This document shows, piece after piece, positions 34,366 through 42,140 of a DNA stretch of 64,000 nt (positions within the stretch are counted from its first letter, which is position 1; the number at the start of each line of letters is the position of its first letter). The position numbers and the translations under genes are program-made. The DNA is from Rhodococcoides fascians A25f (lineage in GTDB: Bacteria; Actinomycetota; Actinomycetes; Mycobacteriales; Mycobacteriaceae): the NCBI RefSeq assembly GCF_000760935.2, contig NZ_CP049744.1, positions 1,763,501-1,827,500 on the forward strand, read 5' to 3'. The notes beneath the pieces were generated by a model that did no database searches, had not been told where the DNA came from, and saw only the letters and a program-made list of their open reading frames with translations.

Positions 34366-35400
34366 TTACTCGCTGGAGACGTCGATCAGCACCTTGCCGA
34401 CGGTTCCGTTCTCGACGGCGTCGTGGGCGGCAGCGGTCTCGCTCAGCGAGAACCGGTGCAGCGGTAGACCGGTTTCTTCGCCCACCTCCAGCACGCCTGC
34501 GGCCGCTGCGGCGCTGACGTCGGCCTCGGCGTTACGAAGAGCCTCGTCGCCCACGGTGTAGAGGAGGACGAACTGGTAGCGGGTGTTGAGCACCATGTTC
34601 GGCCGGACATCGAGGGTCACGGTGTCGCCGCCGTTGTTGGCGTAGACGGCAACCGATGCGCGGTTCGCTCCCACGGCAGCGTTGAGTGCGGCGTTCTGTG
34701 CGGGAGCAACCTCGACGACGAGATCGATTCCGGCAGGCACCAATTCACGAATCTCGGCGGCGGCGTCGCCGGCCTTGTAGTTCACCACGTGATGCGCGCC
34801 TGCGGCGGTCGCAAGTGCACCCTTCTCTGGTCCGCTGACCGTCGTCACCACGGTCGCGCCTGCCCAGCGGGCCAGTTGGATCGCGGCATGGCCGACGGCA
34901 CCGGCACCACCGGCGACGAGTACCGACTTGCCTTCCAGTGCGCCCGGGTGCAGCCGCGCGGGTCCGTCCTCGGACACCGTGAGTGCGCGGTGCGCCGTCA
35001 TCGCGGGCACCCCGAGGCTTGCGCCCACGTCGAATCCGACGCCGTCGGGCAGAGGAACCACCCGGGTGGCGGGCAGGATTGCAAACGACTGTGCCGTTCC
35101 GGAGGGACGCTGGTGCTGGGCCAGGTACACCCAGACACGATCTCCGACGGAGACGCCATCGACGCCGGGGCCGACAGCGTCGACCACTCCGGCACCATCC
35201 TGGTTCGGCACCACCTCGTCGAATGCCAGCTTCTCACCCGGCCCGGAGCCGGTTCGGTTCTTCCAGTCCGTCGGGTTGACGCCCGAGACCACGATGCGGA
35301 CGCGGACTTCGCCTGCGGCCGGCTCGGTCACCTCGCGGTCCTTCAACTCGAGGACGGACGAATCGCCGGTGCGGGTGTACACAATTGCTGGAGCAGTCAT
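34366..35400 (-). CDS. NADPH:quinone reductase / zeta-crystallin-like MDR oxidoreductase
   Basis: A 344-residue medium-chain dehydrogenase/reductase without the zinc ligands of alcohol dehydrogenases. GroES-like N-terminal half with VSGVNPTDWKNR; nucleotide-binding AGGAGAVGHAAIQLAR (near 155-170); VVTTVSG closes the second strand. It likely reduces quinones or enones with NADPH. ATG 35400 has GGAACGGA upstream; the longer frame to 35460 is rejected. Divergent from the DinB-like gene; the shared 100-bp region shows no clear dyad. Confidence 0.88.
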   Translation of the reverse strand: MTAPAIVYTRTGDSSVLELKDREVTEPAAGEVRVRIVVSGVNPTDWKNRTGSGPGEKLAFDEVVPNQDGAGVVDAVGPGVDGVSVGDRVWVYLAQHQRPSGTAQSFAILPATRVVPLPDGVGFDVGASLGVPAMTAHRALTVSEDGPARLHPGALEGKSVLVAGGAGAVGHAAIQLARWAGATVVTTVSGPEKGALATAAGAHHVVNYKAGDAAAEIRELVPAGIDLVVEVAPAQNAALNAAVGANRASVAVYANNGGDTVTLDVRPNMVLNTRYQFVLLYTVGDEALRNAEADVSAAAAAGVLEVGEETGLPLHRFSLSETAAAHDAVENGTVGKVLIDVSSE

Positions 35401-35500
35401 ATCCGTTCCAACGCGCTCGGCCCGCCCCGATGTTCCCTCCGGCCCCATCGGGGTATGCATGAGTGGTCATCAGTGCTGTCAGAGAAGAGATGGATCTTTC

Positions 35501-36010
35501 ATGAATCACAACGACCTGCTCACCGACGCGTTCGGCCGGATCAAGGAACTCGTCCACTCGGTGCTGGACGATATCCCCACTGCCGCGTTGACGTATCGAC
35601 CCGACGCCGACGCCAACAGCATCGCGTGGTTGCTGTGGCACCTGACGCGGGTGCAGGACGACCACATTGCGGGTGTGGCCGGGAGCGAACAGGTCTGGAC
35701 GTCGGACTCGTGGTTCGAGCGTTTCGGACTACCGTTCGACAAGTCCGACATCGGCTACGGCCAATCGTCCTCCGACGTCGCTCAGGTCACCTCGAGCGCC
35801 GAGTTGCTGCGTGAGTACCACGACGCCGTGCACTCGAAAACCGTTGCGTACGTGAGCAGTATCTCGACCGACGATCTGGACCGGATCGTCGACGAGAACT
35901 GGGATCCGCCGGTCACATTGGGTGCGCGACTGGTATCGGTGGTGTCCGACGACCTGCAGCATGCCGGGCAGGCCTCGTACGTTCTCGGCCTGTACACCCG
36001 GCAGACCTAG
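35501..36010 (+). CDS. DinB-like / mycothiol-dependent maleylpyruvate isomerase-fold protein
   Basis: A 169-residue helical-bundle protein of the DinB/DUF664 superfamily. Potential metal-binding histidines occur in LLWHLTRVQDDHIAG (near 47-61) and VSDDLQHAGQ (near 150). In actinobacteria such proteins are often mycothiol-dependent transferases or isomerases; the specific role is unknown. GAGAAGAG precedes ATG 35501. It ends 3 nt from the convergent SRPBCC gene stop. Confidence 0.82.
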   Translation: MNHNDLLTDAFGRIKELVHSVLDDIPTAALTYRPDADANSIAWLLWHLTRVQDDHIAGVAGSEQVWTSDSWFERFGLPFDKSDIGYGQSSSDVAQVTSSAELLREYHDAVHSKTVAYVSSISTDDLDRIVDENWDPPVTLGARLVSVVSDDLQHAGQASYVLGLYTRQT

Positions 36011-36013
36011 CCG

Positions 36014-36508
36014 TCAGGCGTAACGCTTCTGAAGGTTCTCCAGCGTCTTACGGATGTTTCGACGCTGGAACTGCGGGAACGTCTTGCCGCTGGTGACGAT
36101 CTTGTCGAACACGAGGGCCAGGGCGTCTGGCCATTTCGTTCGGTCGTCGGTCCAGGTTTCGGTGACTTTTGTGCCGTCCGCGACCTGCTCGAAGTCGTAT
36201 CGCCAGGTTGCGTTCGCGCCCTTGATTTTCGGAGTGCTCTTGCCGATCGCGTGGACGCGGAACTCGAAGGTCTTGCCCGGGTCGGCTGCCGTGACGGTAC
36301 AGCGAGTGATCCACTTCGCCCGGCCGCGCTTGTTGGTTCCGTCGAACACCATTCCCACGTAAGCACTCTCGCGAGGTTCGTGGACCGTTGCGCCGGTGTT
36401 TTCGGGGCTCCACTGCCCCATCTTGGTGGGGTCGCTGATCGCAGCGTAGAGGGTGTCTGCATCGGCGTTCACGACAATGCTGTCGGAGACCACGAGTTCG
36501 CGTTTCAT
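36014..36508 (-). CDS. SRPBCC (polyketide cyclase/START-like) family protein
   Basis: A 164-residue START-like ligand-binding protein. The opening SDSIVVNADADTLYAAISDPTKMGQWSPE is the classic family N-terminus, and WTDDRTKWPDALALVFDKIV precedes the long C-terminal helix. Role is unknown; such proteins bind hydrophobic ligands or act as cyclases. ATG 36508 overlaps the stop of the upstream SDR gene by 4 nt, so the two are translationally coupled and may act on the same compound. Confidence 0.85.
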   Translation of the reverse strand: MKRELVVSDSIVVNADADTLYAAISDPTKMGQWSPENTGATVHEPRESAYVGMVFDGTNKRGRAKWITRCTVTAADPGKTFEFRVHAIGKSTPKIKGANATWRYDFEQVADGTKVTETWTDDRTKWPDALALVFDKIVTSGKTFPQFQRRNIRKTLENLQKRYA

Positions 36509-37329
36509 GATGACGCACCGTTCTTCAGGCCGGGATGAATACGAGTGAGCATGGGCACCAACAGCGTTCGCGGGGTGATTTGGGCGAAGATCGATCCGAT
36601 GCGGTTGGCGGGCCCGGGGATCGAGACCATGCGTCCCTTGGCCATGTCGTCGACGGCAGTCCTGGCCACCGTCTCGGCAGAGACCCACATGATCGACGGA
36701 AGAGCCTTCTCTGCATCGTCTTTCGCGAAGCCTGCGGCTTCGCCGAACCCGGTCTGGACCGGTCCGGGGCACAGTGCGGTTGCGGTCACGCCGGTTCCGC
36801 GCAGTTCACCGGTCAGAGACTGGGTGTAGGAGAGTACGAACGCCTTGCATGCGCCGTATCCGGCTTGCCCGGGCAACGGTTGGAACGCGGCGGTCGACGC
36901 GACGTTGAGCAGCGCGCCGCGTCGTCGTTCGATCATGCCGGGGAGGAACCGGGTGCAGAGGTCCGCGACGGCGACCACGTCGACCTCGATCATGTGCATC
37001 TCGGAGTCGGGGTCGGATTCCGCGACGGGTCCGAGGGTGGAGAGTCCGGCGTTGTTGATCAGGATGTCCGGGACCAAGCCGAGATCGGTGATGCGGCCGA
37101 GCAGTTCGGCGCGCGCTGTGCGGTCGGAGAGATCTGCGGCCAGCACCTCGGCGCGGACGCCTCGTGCGCGGATCTCCTGTGCCAATTCTTCGAGCTTGTC
37201 AGCACGCCGGGCGACGAGCGTGACACCGTGGCCTCGGGACGCGAGTTGGCGAGCGATGGCGGCACCGATGCCGGAGGACGCTCCGGTCACGACGGCAGTC
37301 CGATCGGGTGCGGGACGAGGAAGGCTCAT
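36505..37329 (-). CDS. SDR-family oxidoreductase
   Basis: A 274-residue classical short-chain dehydrogenase. The NAD(P) motif TGASSGIG lies near 16-23, followed by LVARRADKLEEL (Arg favours NADPH); NNAG, catalytic Ser in NVASTAAF, and YGACK for the Tyr-x3-Lys pair. The C-terminus resembles the mycobacterial ketoreductase-like SDRs of lipid metabolism. ATG 37329 (MSLPRPAP) is preferred to the GTG nine bases upstream. Translationally coupled to the SRPBCC gene. Confidence 0.9.
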   Translation of the reverse strand: MSLPRPAPDRTAVVTGASSGIGAAIARQLASRGHGVTLVARRADKLEELAQEIRARGVRAEVLAADLSDRTARAELLGRITDLGLVPDILINNAGLSTLGPVAESDPDSEMHMIEVDVVAVADLCTRFLPGMIERRRGALLNVASTAAFQPLPGQAGYGACKAFVLSYTQSLTGELRGTGVTATALCPGPVQTGFGEAAGFAKDDAEKALPSIMWVSAETVARTAVDDMAKGRMVSIPGPANRIGSIFAQITPRTLLVPMLTRIHPGLKNGASS

Positions 37330-37379
37330 GTGTCCCACCGTAGCGAATGCGTGTTGTGCAGCGCATTTGAATCTCGATA

Positions 37380-37403
37380 AGAGGTTAGCCTAGTCTAACT
37401 TTA
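37380..37403. promoter_or_regulatory. IdeR/DmdR iron box (two overlapping registers)
   Basis: Two overlapping 19-bp matches to TTAGGTTAGSCTAACCTAA: 37380-37398 (15 of 19 by eye) and 37385-37403 (about 14 of 19). They lie 28-52 bp before the siderophore-binding lipoprotein start, as expected for iron-dependent repression. Confidence 0.8.
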
Positions 37404-37431
37404 ACGTCCCTTTGCTTATCGAGAGGTAACC

Positions 37432-38493
37432 ATGTTTTCTGCTCCAACGGCCGGTCGGTCTGTTCGACGGTTCTCCGCGCTGTCCGCGCTCGCCGTGTCG
37501 GTCCTCGTGGTCGGCGCATGTGGCAGCAGCGACACCGCCGATACGCAGAACGCCGACGGCGGTGACTTCGCGTCCGTGACGATCGATTCGGCTTTGGGGC
37601 AGGCGGTCATCACCGAGAAGCCGGAGCGCATCGTGACTCTCGGGCAGGGCTCGGCCGAAACCGCGATCGCGCTGGGCACCGTCCCGGTCGGTGTCGAGGA
37701 GTATTCGTGGGGTGCAGACGACACCGGCTATCTGCCGTGGGTGCACGACGCCGTGACGGACTTGGGTGCCGAACTTCCCCAACAGTTCACCGGCGGTACC
37801 GAATTGAACATCGAGGCCGTCGCGGCGCTCGAACCGGACCTGATCCTGGCACCGTGGTCCGGCATCACGCAGGATCAGTTCGACAAGCTCAGTGCCTTCG
37901 CCCCGGTGGTTGCGTACGAGGAGCAGCCGTGGACGACTACCTGGGAAGACCAGATCACCGTGATCGGCAAGGCCATGGGTGAGGAGGAGAAAGCTGCGGA
38001 GGAGATCGACAAGATCGAGAGCCGCTTCGCGGACGCCGCCGCCCAGCATCCCGAGTACGCGGACGTGAGCTTTTCGTACATCTACAACACCGGCCCCGGC
38101 ACGCTCGGCGTGTTTCTCGCCGACGAACAGCGCGTCGCGATGGTTCGCGGTCTCGGGTTGCAGGTCGATCCGGTAGTGAACACGCTCGACGAGACCGAGG
38201 GCACCGACTCGTCGGTCATCGGGTTGGAGAATGCGAATCTGCTGAACGATTCCGACTTGATCTTCACGTTCTACTCGGACCCCCAGAACCGTACCGACAC
38301 CGAGAATCAGCCTGCGTACAAGCAGATTCCGGCTGTGTCCCGGGGTTCGGTCGTTGCGCCGACGGATCAGTCGTTCGTCACGGGGTCGTCCATCATCAAT
38401 CCCCTGACGGTGCCGTGGGCACTGGAGCGATACGTGCCGATGATCGACGAGGCTGTCGCGAAGCTCGACGCCGGCACGTCGTCGGTCAATTGA
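37432..38493 (+). CDS. Iron-siderophore ABC transporter substrate-binding lipoprotein
   Basis: A 353-residue class III (FepB/FhuD-type) binding protein. A lipoprotein signal ends with lipobox VVGAC (C30). The mature part has the PERIVTLGQGSAETAIALG opening, the long inter-domain helix (TWEDQITVIGKAMG) and SFSYIYNTGPGTLGVF. It captures a ferric siderophore at the outer face of the membrane. GAGAGG precedes ATG 37432. IdeR-type boxes lie just upstream. No permease or ATPase gene is adjacent, so it must use a transporter encoded elsewhere. Confidence 0.92.
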   Translation: MFSAPTAGRSVRRFSALSALAVSVLVVGACGSSDTADTQNADGGDFASVTIDSALGQAVITEKPERIVTLGQGSAETAIALGTVPVGVEEYSWGADDTGYLPWVHDAVTDLGAELPQQFTGGTELNIEAVAALEPDLILAPWSGITQDQFDKLSAFAPVVAYEEQPWTTTWEDQITVIGKAMGEEEKAAEEIDKIESRFADAAAQHPEYADVSFSYIYNTGPGTLGVFLADEQRVAMVRGLGLQVDPVVNTLDETEGTDSSVIGLENANLLNDSDLIFTFYSDPQNRTDTENQPAYKQIPAVSRGSVVAPTDQSFVTGSSIINPLTVPWALERYVPMIDEAVAKLDAGTSSVN

Positions 38494-38680
38494 GCGCAGC
38501 GGGACAACATGGTCTCGACTCCACGCGACTCGGGCCCACCGCCGAAAGTCCACGGTCGATCTGGCAGCCTGTGTTCCGATGACCTGGCAGCCGTAGCCTG
38601 AACAGTGCTCGAAGTTGTGTTGCATCACTGCGGTGACGGCATACTGGACTCACTCGAATCAATCTGTCGAACAACCTCTT

Positions 38681-38714
38681 CCAGCCCCGCACCGTGTTCT
38701 CGGTGCGGGGCTGG
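38681..38714. terminator. Terminator hairpin between siderophore-binding and DUF222-HNH genes
   Basis: A perfect 14-bp stem, CCAGCCCCGCACCG (38681-38694) with its complement at 38701-38714, and a 6-nt loop; ATTGTTTGTGT follows on the plus strand. It can end both convergent genes. The remaining bases of the 236-bp gap show nothing recognisable. Confidence 0.8.
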
Positions 38715-38729
38715 ATTGTTTGTGTGGGC

Positions 38730-40169
38730 TTACGCGATGTGGGGGCCGGCTCGGGCGTGGGATTGTCGGGGTTCTCGGTACGGGTCGACGGTGGCGGGTG
38801 GGACGAACCACGGGTGGTTGTCGGCGGCGATGAACACTTCCCAGTCACTGTGGTGGATGAGTCGGTGGTGGAATCCGCACAGGAGGACGAGGTTGTTCAT
38901 GTCTGTGGGTCCACCGTCGGTCCAATGCCAGATGTGATGACCCTCGGTCCACGCTGCGGGTTTGCCGCAACCAGGGAACGCGCACCCGTGATCGCGTGCA
39001 GTGAGGGCCCGCTTCTGTTTCGCGTTCACGGTGCGGGCGGTGCGGGCGAGGTTGATCGGCGATCCGTTCTCGTCCATGACGATCGCGGTGAGAAGACAAT
39101 CGCAGGCGAGCTGCCGGGACGTCTCACGGGAGAGCGGTCCCATCCAGGGCAGCCACCCGACGGTGGTGCCGTCGCCGAACAGATCGCGATATGCGCCCCG
39201 ATCGGAGGCCGGTCCACTGTCACAACCATCAGCATCATCGCCGCTGGTGCTGCTGCTCGCGCTATCGGATCTGGTTGCCGTACCTGTGTTCTCGTCATTG
39301 CCGCTGCCGCTGCCGCTGCCGCTGCCGCTGCCGCTGCCGCTGCCGCTGCCGCTGCCGCTGCCGCTGCCGCTGCCGCTGTCACCGGAGCCTGCGCCTGCTG
39401 CAGTGCCGCGGAGGTCGGTGAGATCTTTCAGGCTGATGTGCAGGTTGACGTGCGGTTTTTCGCCGCCCTCGGTGGGGCGATTACTCGACGCGAGGTAGCG
39501 GTCGAGGATGTGTCCGAACGCGTCGGCGCGGCGTAGAGCGGGGCTGCGTTCATCCTGGGTGCCGTCGGCCGCGGGTCGAGGTTCGGTCAGGGGCGAGAGA
39601 GCGGCGAGGAGTTTTTCTCCGGTGATCGCGTCGAAATCACCTTTCAACGCCAACCGCCCGTTCAAGGTCTTCGAGGCAAAGAGTTCGTTGCGGTCGGTGT
39701 CCTCGGGTGGTGGCTTGTTGCCACCGTAGGTGTCTTTCAGTTTGGTGATCGCTTCACGGATGCGGTCGGTGCGCGCGCCGGGTCCGGTGGCGGCGGTGAT
39801 CATCGCTTTGCGCGCGATATCGCGACCCTCCTGCGGGAGGTTCTTCGGTGGTGTTTCGGCGAAGGCGAGGATCAACGCGGCATGGTCGACGGACATGACA
39901 CCGGTGTTCACGGCGTCGGCGATATCGGGGAAGTTCTTCAGTCCCCGGGCGAGGGCAACGATCTTGGTCGCTTTGCTGGGGGTGAGCAGGGTGGTGGAGG
40001 TCAGCCAGCCGGCGGGTCCGGGAAATCCGAGTTTCTCGCGGGCCACACGGGTGTCGATCTCGCCGACGAGAGCGATGCGCCGGGCTTCCATCAACTGGAT
40101 CTGGTGGGAGACATCAGCAGCGTCGGCGAGGAGTTCTGCCTCGCTCAGTTGCCAGATCTCTGTGGTCAT
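38730..40169 (-). CDS. DUF222 / HNH endonuclease domain protein (13E12-like)
   Basis: A 479-residue protein: a DUF222 domain (about 10-270), a Gly-Ser repeat linker (about 265-290) with an acidic Ser-rich stretch, and a C-terminal HNH nuclease domain (CAFPGCGKPAAWTEGHH, then WTDGGPTDMNNLVLLCGFHHRLIHH). It belongs to the 13E12 repeat family of mycobacteria, which is often multicopy. The gene appears to be leaderless: the -10 box ends 6 nt before ATG 40169 and a perfect LexA box fills the spacer. Induction by DNA damage is expected. Biological role of the family is unsettled. Confidence 0.92.
   Translation of the reverse strand: MTTEIWQLSEAELLADAADVSHQIQLMEARRIALVGEIDTRVAREKLGFPGPAGWLTSTTLLTPSKATKIVALARGLKNFPDIADAVNTGVMSVDHAALILAFAETPPKNLPQEGRDIARKAMITAATGPGARTDRIREAITKLKDTYGGNKPPPEDTDRNELFASKTLNGRLALKGDFDAITGEKLLAALSPLTEPRPAADGTQDERSPALRRADAFGHILDRYLASSNRPTEGGEKPHVNLHISLKDLTDLRGTAAGAGSGDSGSGSGSGSGSGSGSGSGSGSGSGSGNDENTGTATRSDSASSSTSGDDADGCDSGPASDRGAYRDLFGDGTTVGWLPWMGPLSRETSRQLACDCLLTAIVMDENGSPINLARTARTVNAKQKRALTARDHGCAFPGCGKPAAWTEGHHIWHWTDGGPTDMNNLVLLCGFHHRLIHHSDWEVFIAADNHPWFVPPATVDPYREPRQSHARAGPHIA
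39301..39378. repeat. Hexanucleotide microsatellite, 13 units
   Basis: Thirteen perfect copies of CCGCTG (78 bp), encoding alternating Gly-Ser on the minus strand inside the DUF222-HNH gene, between the two domains. The unit length preserves frame, so slippage would lengthen or shorten the linker without breaking the protein. Absolute uniformity of codons suggests recent expansion. Confidence 0.95.
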
Positions 40170-40175
40170 GGGGTA

Positions 40176-40204
40176 AGTGTATCGAACGTGCGTTCGAGTG
40201 GCAA
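40176..40204 (-). promoter_or_regulatory. SOS promoter: LexA box between -35 and -10
   Basis: On the minus strand: -35 TTGCCA (40204-40199), 17-nt spacer, -10 TACACT (40181-40176). The spacer contains TCGAACGCACGTTCGA (40197-40182), a perfect TCGAAC-N4-GTTCGA match to the mycobacterial LexA box. Predicted +1 coincides with the ATG at 40169. Confidence 0.85.
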
Positions 40205-40540
40205 TGATAGTCGAATCGAAAACTACTGCCGTGCATAAGGATTCGTGAAGCGGGACCTGTCGGTAGCCTGTGGTAGGAGCTACGGAGCCCGTTTCCAGAT
40301 GGTGATCGCCGCAGCGATTTCAGTCCGAGCAGCGCGGTGACTGATTCGATTTCTGACGCGTAATCGACCAGCACCAACTCGTTCCCATCCGCCGCTGGCG
40401 TTACTTGGGTGTCTTCGTGGCGGTTCATCTCTTGCGCATGCAGATTCGCCCAACGTACGGCCATCGGACCGACGCGGCGATCCGTCACCGAGTGCGACGC
40501 TCTCGAAGTTCGGAAATCCGCGGTGCAGGCATCCGACGCG
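40205..40540. other. Gene-poor stretch, possible decayed coding remnant
   Basis: No confident gene lies between the SOS promoter and the photolyase stop. A minus-strand frame from about 40488 begins plausibly (VTDRRVGPMAVRWANLHAQ...) and has coding-like composition for some 60 codons to about 40300, then runs as nonsense-like sequence into the DUF222 promoter. It may be a fragment of a lost gene. I do not recognise it. Confidence 0.3.
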
Positions 40541-42013
40541 TCAGTACACCTCGCGCCGATGTTCCTGTTCCAACACCTGCTCGAGGTCGCTCAATCGGTT
40601 CATCGACGACACCTGACGCGCCGTGCGGTGATTGAGCGCCAACATCTCGCGGTGCCTGTGTACGAAGGCCCAGTAGCCGGCGGTGAAGGGGCATGCGTCG
40701 TCGCCCAGTCGCTTTTTCGGGTTGAATTCGCACGGCTTGCAGTAGTCGGTCATGCGATTGAGGTACGCCCCGCCCGAGGCGTAGGGCTTGGTGGCGATCA
40801 CTCCGCCGTCCGCGTGCTGGCTCATGCCGATCACATTCACCGGCATCACCCAGGCGAACCCGTCGACGAAAGCCGTTGCGAACCAGTCGGTCAGCGCTCG
40901 CGGGTCCCAAGCATGTTGCAGCGCAAAGTTTCCCAGAATCATCAGTCGAGGAATGTGGTGCACCCAGCCGCGGTCGCGTACGCCGTCGACGGTGCTGGAC
41001 AGGCATTTCGCCACCACGGCATCACCGTCCAACTCCGTCAGCCAACTCGGAAGGGGCTCATGGGCTTCGAGTTTGTTGCGCTCGAGGTACTCCGGCCCCA
41101 GATGCCAGTACAGGTGCCACACGTATTCGCGCCAGCCGAGGATCTGCCGAACGAAACCCTCCACGCTCGCCAGCGGGGTGCCGTCTCGATGGGCGTCCTC
41201 GGCAGCGTGCGCCACGTCCAGCGGTTGCAGCAGGCCGAGGTTCAGGGGGACCGAGAGCAGTGAGTGCGACATCGTCCAGTCATCGGCCATCACCGCGTCC
41301 TCGTACTTGCCGAAGTCGTCCAAGCGGTAATTCACGAAGTGCGCCAACGCGTCCGACGCCTCGGCCGCCGTCACCGCGAACACTCGGGGCCCGTCGACTC
41401 CGACGGTGTCGAGGTCCCACTCGTCTAGGTCGGCGCGCACCTGATCGTCGACGGCATCCTCGGTCGGCCACCACGGTTCCTCCACACCGAGGGTCAGCCG
41501 TCCCTTCGGCGGTGGCGACTGATTCTCGGCGTCGAGGTTCCACTTCCCCGAGACGGGATCGGCACCGTCCATCAGCACGTCGAATCGCTTGCGCTGCTCG
41601 CGGTAGAACGTCTCCATTCGAAAGGTCCCACGCTCGGCCGCCCAGTCGGCGAACTCTGCCCGGGGAAGCGCGAACATCGGCGTCGGCAGAATCTCCGAGA
41701 CCAGGCCCTCCTCGTGCAAGGCGGCGACGAACTTCTCCGCCGCGTGCGAGGTGGGCTCGTACACCACCACGGGCTTGCCGTACTCGGCCAACCCCTCGCG
41801 GTACGTCTCGGTCTGCAGGTAGGTGACGCGATCACCCAGCTCGTCGGCCAGATGACGCATCCCCGACAACACGAGGTGCAGCTTTTGCCGGTGGTATCTC
41901 CGACGCCGGAACACGCGACGGGACTCGATCATCAGCACGTCTCGCTCGGCATGCTCGTCCACCGAGTGGAAGTGCGGGCCGAGCTGATCACCGAACAACC
42001 ACAGAGCGTCCAT
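40541..42013 (-). CDS. Fe-S cryptochrome/photolyase (PhrB/CryB-type)
   Basis: A 490-residue deoxyribodipyrimidine photolyase-related flavoprotein. It opens MDALWLFGDQLGPHF and has the FeS-BCP hallmarks: cysteines near 336 (AKCLSS), 423 and 426 (YCKPC) and 439 (DACPF) for a 4Fe-4S cluster, plus the FAD-contact region GWREYVWHLYWHLGP. Homologous PhrB repairs (6-4) photoproducts with light energy; repair is likely here though unproven. ATG 42013 is chosen over a long upstream frame that is antisense to the phosphatase leader. Next to an SOS-controlled HNH gene. Confidence 0.9.
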   Translation of the reverse strand: MDALWLFGDQLGPHFHSVDEHAERDVLMIESRRVFRRRRYHRQKLHLVLSGMRHLADELGDRVTYLQTETYREGLAEYGKPVVVYEPTSHAAEKFVAALHEEGLVSEILPTPMFALPRAEFADWAAERGTFRMETFYREQRKRFDVLMDGADPVSGKWNLDAENQSPPPKGRLTLGVEEPWWPTEDAVDDQVRADLDEWDLDTVGVDGPRVFAVTAAEASDALAHFVNYRLDDFGKYEDAVMADDWTMSHSLLSVPLNLGLLQPLDVAHAAEDAHRDGTPLASVEGFVRQILGWREYVWHLYWHLGPEYLERNKLEAHEPLPSWLTELDGDAVVAKCLSSTVDGVRDRGWVHHIPRLMILGNFALQHAWDPRALTDWFATAFVDGFAWVMPVNVIGMSQHADGGVIATKPYASGGAYLNRMTDYCKPCEFNPKKRLGDDACPFTAGYWAFVHRHREMLALNHRTARQVSSMNRLSDLEQVLEQEHRREVY

Positions 42014-42140
42014 TATCGGAGTGTTCTCCCGCAGCGACGAAGGCAAACCCGCGTCCGGAGCATGGCCGGCTGGTGAACACTGTGGCCGACCCAGGCGCGC
42101 CTTACTTGACCACCGACCATCCATCGCATGGACTGACCCG

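Noticed and set aside
38494..38680. Small gene or RNA between the siderophore-binding and DUF222-HNH genes
   Set aside because: No reading frame with a ribosome site and no structure apart from the terminator hairpin that follows.
39301..39378. Possible CRISPR or regulatory repeat array
   Set aside because: Units are 6 bp with no spacers and lie in frame within a protein gene; it is a microsatellite.
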